From positions 2,201,414 through 2,265,413 of the forward strand of contig SJOL01007141.1 in assembly GCA_004794785.1 (NCBI GenBank): DNA of 64,000 bases. The letters are read 5' to 3'. This document shows positions 58,935 through 64,000 of this stretch, piece after piece. Source of the stretch: Opisthorchis felineus. Its lineage: Eukaryota > Platyhelminthes > Trematoda > Opisthorchiida > Opisthorchiidae. Within the stretch, counting starts at the first letter, position 1, and each line of letters begins with the position of its first letter. The notes under the pieces are model-generated. The model saw only the letters and a program-made list of their open reading frames with translations. It was not told the DNA's origin and made no database searches. The translations under genes were made by a program, and so were the position numbers.

Positions 58935-61800
58935 TTTCACACAGCTTCCGCGTCCCCTTTTTGAAGATTGGAATAACTGTCGACATGCTTTATTCTGCAG
59001 GCTCCTCTTCGTTCCATACAGCTCCAAAAAGCTTTGTCAGATGGGTCACCAGGGCCTCTCCACTTCCTTTGAAGATGAATGGATATAGACCGTCCGGTAC
59101 TGGTACCTTCTCACGTTTCAGTACCGATATTTCATATTTCTGTCTCTCACGCGAATTTTACGGTAGATGGCTATTCTGTTTTTCGAGCTGGCTCAAAACG
59201 AGTGAGGGCCGGTGGGGTTGCTTTAAACTCACATGAAGCCCTGCCCATTCCGATCGTCCACTCCGACACCACTCCTGCACATTTTTGCACTGTGGATCCA
59301 AATCCCGCTGCGCGGGTCCGATTCTCTCCCACTCGGCGTGGTCCACCGTTGCCTCTCGAGTCCATAGGAAGATGACCGATTCCTCATACAAACCCCTGAA
59401 CAACTGTATTCCAGTTACCATTTCAACCACCTATTGCTCTTAATGATTTCAACGCTCCAAAGGCCTCCTGGATGGAGGTCCAGCGCGTCGAATCAACTGG
59501 ACCTTTTTCAGCGGCGCTGACCAAAGTCGTTCAACAGAGCGCTTGGACTCATCATGTCGCACCCACCAGATACCGCGCAGGCCAACTACCACACTCCTGG
59601 ATTTGGTCATCACCAACGAAAGACACTTCGTTGATCAGGCGATAATTAACGCTCCACTGGAACATAGTGACCACTGTGTGCTGACCACTGATTTCGTCTG
59701 CTACTGGGCCAGAAATCCTGAACCTCAAACATGGATTCGAAACCTCGGCCCTGCAGACATCTCAGGAATACACATCTTTCTTGAACAAGTTAAAGTGGGA
59801 CCAGCTTCAGTGGAAAACTTATATAGGACCATTGTCCAGAAAGTTAACAAGGCTGACGCGATGTTCGCCCAAAAAAACCAGCACGCAGTTGGATGTGTCG
59901 CAAGGTACTTAAAAGGATTCGGCGTCTTCTGGGAAAGAGGTGTCAACTATTTTTAAAAAAGTCGACTACAGGTGGCACAGAAAATAAGCTGGCATTTCGT
60001 AGAATGCGGAACCGCTGTAAATCAGAAATCCGCCAAAGGAACTTACGAAAACAAGCTACTATTCTATACCTCGCCCAGAAAAACAGAAATGTGCCGTTTA
60101 CATGAGACATCGCCGCGTTCTCCTTGAGGGACGAGAACGGGGAACCCACGAGTGACAAAATACTGGTAACTGAGTTCTAAAGAGGGCACTACGCAGGTCC
60201 ATATTCGGTCCCAGCGTCCTAGTAACATTCAATCTTGCCAAGGCGTAACTAAGAACGGCCTCTAACTGACTTGGACTTCACGGTGGAGGGCGTTCGTCAA
60301 CTCTTGCACAAGATCAACCCGTTCTGCCCGTTGGGGCCCGACGAAGTCCATCCGAGGATCCTGAAGGAAACGTCGTACACACTGTCAAAGCATTTCTACC
60401 TGGTGCTTCGTCAGTCGCTTGACGAAGGCCACCTTCCCTAATCTTGGAGGGAAGCGATTGTTACACCAATCTACATAACTGGTGACCGACTATCGCCCGG
60501 CAGCTGCAGGCCTATTAGCCTCAATAGCGTACCGTGCAAGGTGATGGAACGCATTCTGAAGCGAGCCATCCTAGACCAGCTTACCTTCAACAAATTGATA
60601 TCTCCAGTTCAACACGGATTTCTCCCAAACCGTTCTAGCGTGACGAACATACTCATACTTATGGACAGCTTAACCCAAGCCAAAGACGAGGGACTCATAT
60701 CAGATGCCATACTTTTCGACTTCCCAAAAGCATTCGATTGGGTCCCACATATCCCGTTGCTCGAAAAATTTGAGTCCTACGGGATTCAAGGGAAAATTCT
60801 ACGCTGGATTAAGGCGTTCCTATGAGGCAGAACATTCCGACGGAAAGTGGGTTGGACCTACTTTTTCCCGGCGCCGGTCTGCATTGGAGTTCCTCAAGGC
60901 TCTATTTCGGGACCACTTCTGTTTCCAAAGTGCATCAAAGACCTTCCAGACGTTCTTTCAAGTCCAGGTATACTTTTTGCGGACGACTTGAAATTCTGGA
61001 TTTTCAATGCCAGTGCCTTCCAGATGGATGCGTACGCTGCAAAACAGTAGTCGTTGGACAGGCACCCTCCTGTGAATGACGGAAAATGCGTCCATATGTC
61101 ATTCGTAGGAGACTCTGCGAACGCCTTGTCGTGCATGGTGAGAATGGACCAGAAGACATCACAATGATAGATACAGAAAAGGATTTGGCTGTCTGGCTCT
61201 CTTCAAACATGTCCTGCTCACTGCATCATGAGAAATCGGCCCAAAAGGCATTCGCCGTTCTACGGATGATTAGACGCAACTTCTCCCGTATTACTCGCAT
61301 GGACTTCCAAATACTCTATGGGGCCTACGTCGGACCGCTTCTTGAATACGCCATTTTTCCTAATCAGGGCGCACGAAGGACGTGACCCTCATTGAACGTG
61401 TCCAGCGAACGGCTACGAAAATGGTTGCCGGCCTTAAATCCGTGAACTATGAAACTCGTCTCGTGGTGCTTAACCTCATTCCACTGGAGTATCGTCGCCT
61501 CCGAGGAGACCTAATTCATACTTATGCCCTGTTTGAACAAGGTTGGCCAACAGGTTATTCACCGTTGAGCCAGCAAACACACGTCGGGGACATGGTAAGG
61601 AGATTTTTGAGCTGAGAGCGCACGCTTTCAGTAGGCAAAATTTTTCCTCATTTCGTGTAGTAGCAGCATGGAGTAACCTTCCTCCGACAGTTGTCCACGC
61701 TCCTTCTAGGACCCAGTTGAAAGCATTATTGGACACTTTTATGCGAGTCCTGGCGCGACAAGCTTACTGACCCGCGCTGAGAACTTAAAGAGCAGTGCTG
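58935..61800 (+). mobile_element. CR1-like non-LTR retrotransposon, degenerate
   Basis: An AP-endonuclease region is visible as VDGYSVFRAGSKRVRAGGVA (about 59165) and TLLDLVITNERHFVD with LEHSDHCVLTTDF (59590-59700). RT blocks follow: NPFCPLGPDEVHPRILKE (60320), KVMERILKRAILDQL (60540), PVQHGFLPNRSSVTNILILM, GVPQGSISGPLLF (60885), ILFADDLKFWIF (60968) and [12 protein letters not shown]. The C-terminus is [17 protein letters not shown] (61500) and AAWSNLPPTVVHAPS (61665). Stops and frameshifts between blocks show it is dead. The order matches the CR1/Jockey superclade. Confidence 0.9.
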
Positions 61801-62480
61801 CACCCTTTTTTCGCTTGTGCCTTTCAGGTGAACGGCAGCGGCAAAACGACAAGAACGAAGCCCACCCGGGAATCTTGGGCGAAAGCCTCGATCCTGTGTG
61901 TCAATCCGTGAATCCATGAATGTTTTTCAAAATAAGGCATTGTGGCCTCACTGTAGTAGTTAGATTATGTAATCACTCTTAGCTGCCTTCTCATCCAGGC
62001 CGCAGTCTATTGGTAGTAAAGGCAAAGCATGCGCCGTCGATGCTCCCGAAAAATTTCCCTGATCCATGCTGGTGTTAATTTGTCACGATTCTTTGAACAA
62101 TCCTAACTATCCTGGAAGCCCCAACAGACTGGCCCAATATGTTTATGTAAAAGGCTGTCAACGGACCCAAGTACGAAGTGGCGGCGTCGCAACCGCGGCT
62201 GCCATACCCAGTCTGGTGGCTCGCCCATAGTTCAACATATATCTATCTTTTCCGCGCCCAGCGATCCACATGTGCCCGAAAGAACGTCTTAATCCGCTGG
62301 GTTTGTGCCAAAATTGCGAAGTGCTGCTCAGCTTGTTATACTGTCTGCTCGCACTACGCATAAACCAAATATTTCCTCCACTGGCACCATCAAAGAATAA
62401 GTACAACGGTAGAGATAGAAGCTAGCCACGAATCCAATACAGCGTACGCTGAATATTATGAAAAGCTTCAGAAAACTTAC
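61800..62480. other. No gene; short repeat echo
   Basis: Contains the CTGCCATACCCAGTCTGGTGG block (about 62200) shared with 58068. ORFs on both strands are short. Confidence 0.4.
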
Positions 62481-62483
62481 TAG

Positions 62484-62558
62484 CTGCGACGAATTCCCCG
62501 ACTTCGTCTGTAGCGGTACGACACTTTCTCCTACATAGGTCGTGAATAGCTGCTCCAT
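62484..62558 (-). CDS. Possible first exon, redoxin-like
   Basis: From an ATG at 62558 on the minus strand the reading is MEQLFTTYVGESVVPLQTKS then GNSSQL, followed directly by a consensus donor GTAAGT. Its style resembles the N-terminus of tryparedoxin/nucleoredoxin-like proteins, which start with a short leader before a WCPPC exon. No WCPPC exon was found downstream on this strand, so the assignment is weak; it could be chance. Confidence 0.2.
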
Positions 62559-62559
62559 T

Positions 62560-64000
62560 TTCGGTTTGCTTGGACAAAGATGACGTAATTAATGCTCATG
62601 TACTCTTTCAAAGTATTTCCAAATCCGGTACAAGAGAAAACAATTGAAGAAACCAACGTCTCCAAAAAATTTCCCACTGTCTTCACGGAGACACCATGCT
62701 GAGCGTTGGTGCCATTGAAAATATAGGCCCCGCGCCCAAAGCGGACCTTGAGTTTGTCTAAACCAATTTCAGCGAAACCGTGACCGTCTAAGGAGATTTT
62801 AAGTTTTTTGAATAAGTACCTTCAGATGCTAAAACACTGTGTAGGTACTTCCTTGGTTCAAACTATGGTTTCAGAGAAATTTGGGGTGAGTCTACCGATC
62901 GGCTTTGGGGCATTGACAGCTCGTTTTAATTTGAACAATTCGGGCATTAACGCAACAGAGAACACGGACAATTCAAGATGACATGCCCATTACACGACCA
63001 GAAATTGTAAGTTTTAGTAAGCGGACGCCGGAACGAGGGGGCCGGATAGGTACGAGCAATTGATTGATAAACCGGTCGATTTTAACTAAAACTAAAAACT
63101 TCCGCTGCTAACTGATGACCTCGAACTGATAAGCTGATGAACAGGGCCAAGTAAAGCGCAAATGGATATGCAGATGTGTGAAAATAAGCGACAGCACTAT
63201 GTGGTGTTTTATGTGACCGAGCTATGGTACACATCCAGAGCGGAGAGAATCATTGGATTCGTTTCTGGACAGAAGGGGAGAATAAATTTCCTCTTTATGG
63301 TGGGGTAGTGTTAATGTGTGCGGCCGAAAGAGCACCTTAGCGAAAATTATTGAATTTGTGGATGGCACAGTTTGATGATGTAGTAGGGCATCGAAAAGTT
63401 TAAATCTGAGGGGAAGCTTTAGCAGGTCAGCACAAACTCTCCTCAGTGACATTTGGGCAGCGACAAGCAGTTTCTTTGTGTTCACAGACAAGGGTCTAGG
63501 ATGACGAAGGCCGATATTTGAGGATGTGTGAGGGGGTGCGCGCCATCAGGCTGGGTATGGCGGTGCCACGCTGACATACTTCGGTTTCCTGAAGGCCTCG
63601 CCATGGACGACATGTTCAAGGTGGCTGGACATAGGACATGCATCTCTGTGGCCAGAGTACTTTGGGCAACCTGAGGCAGTCGACACAGTGCCAGTCAGAT
63701 GGATGCTGGATTGCAGATGTTTTTGATCCAATTGGAGACCCACATGGATGGAAGGTGAGTTCTAAAACTACTAAAAGGTCAGTTTGGCGTAGTTACTGCG
63801 TGAGATAGAAACATAACGTGAGGAAAGCATTTGACGAGATTGCTGAAACCTGGTGGGTATGCGGAGGTATCCGAAAGCATGAAGTTGAACAAGAGAGGAA
63901 TGTAAAGTTTAATGTTGCCTTGGGAATGATGTTAGAACCTTAAATAAGGCAGTTCGATGTTGGCTGACCTGTGGATCACAGACTGGCTTACATTGACGAC
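62560..64000. other. Right edge, nothing assigned
   Basis: Unmatched short ORFs only. A plus-strand reading at about 63555-63725 (GGATLTYFGFLKASPW onward) looks coding in composition but matched no family. Confidence 0.35.

Noticed and set aside
1..64000. CRISPR arrays, operons, ribosome binding sites or other bacterial features
   Set aside because: The DNA is clearly eukaryotic (spliced genes, SINEs, non-LTR elements); no regularly spaced repeats were seen.

Overview
This window is eukaryotic, intron-bearing DNA, most likely from a digenean trematode (liver or lung fluke type). The evidence is a kinesin-5 gene with 44-56 bp introns at its 5' end and multi-kilobase introns further 3', a Ty3/gypsy element whose gag reads like the fluke CsRn1 family, schistosome/fluke-type RTE and CR1-like non-LTR elements, tRNA-derived SINEs and a hammerhead ribozyme motif. 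This is inference from sequence character; no search was run.

Layout. About 0.19-6.6 kb: a near-identical 1.29 kb inverted repeat (186-1480 and 5306-6600) encloses one coding exon (3772-3971) of a membrane-associated guanylate kinase (MAGUK, p55/PALS1-like). The last two exons (7060-7179, 7266-7445) follow on the plus strand and complete the C-terminal guanylate-kinase-like domain. From 9.4 to 27.7 kb no host gene was recognised. That stretch holds RTE fragments (9.46-11.09 and 26.66-27.74 kb), SINEs at 17.3, 20.4 and 23.6 kb, a GC-rich block at 12.75-13.15 kb, a perfect 94 bp palindrome at 14.83 kb and a hammerhead-like core at 16.3 kb.

From 28.07 to 47.57 kb, minus strand: ten exons of a kinesin-5 (Eg5/KIF11) gene, from just inside the motor domain to the BimC box. 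The first exon was not found, and the reading frame implies at least one short unrecognised exon between 38.14 and 38.88 kb. The introns carry an RTE 3' fragment, an (AT)n tract beside a splice acceptor, a foldback MITE, a hammerhead ribozyme motif and a SINE.

From 50.4 to 61.8 kb: a pile-up of decayed retroelements. In order these are an R2-superclade element with a restriction-like endonuclease (plus), an RTE fragment (minus), an internally deleted CsRn1-like LTR element whose 3' LTR is split by non-LTR 3' ends, and a CR1-like element (plus). The last 2 kb hold no confident gene.

The two host genes have unrelated roles: a polarity/junction scaffold and a mitotic spindle motor. Nothing suggests operon-like coupling. 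Exon edges for the two host genes rest on GT/AG signals with frame continuity; retroelement edges are approximate.
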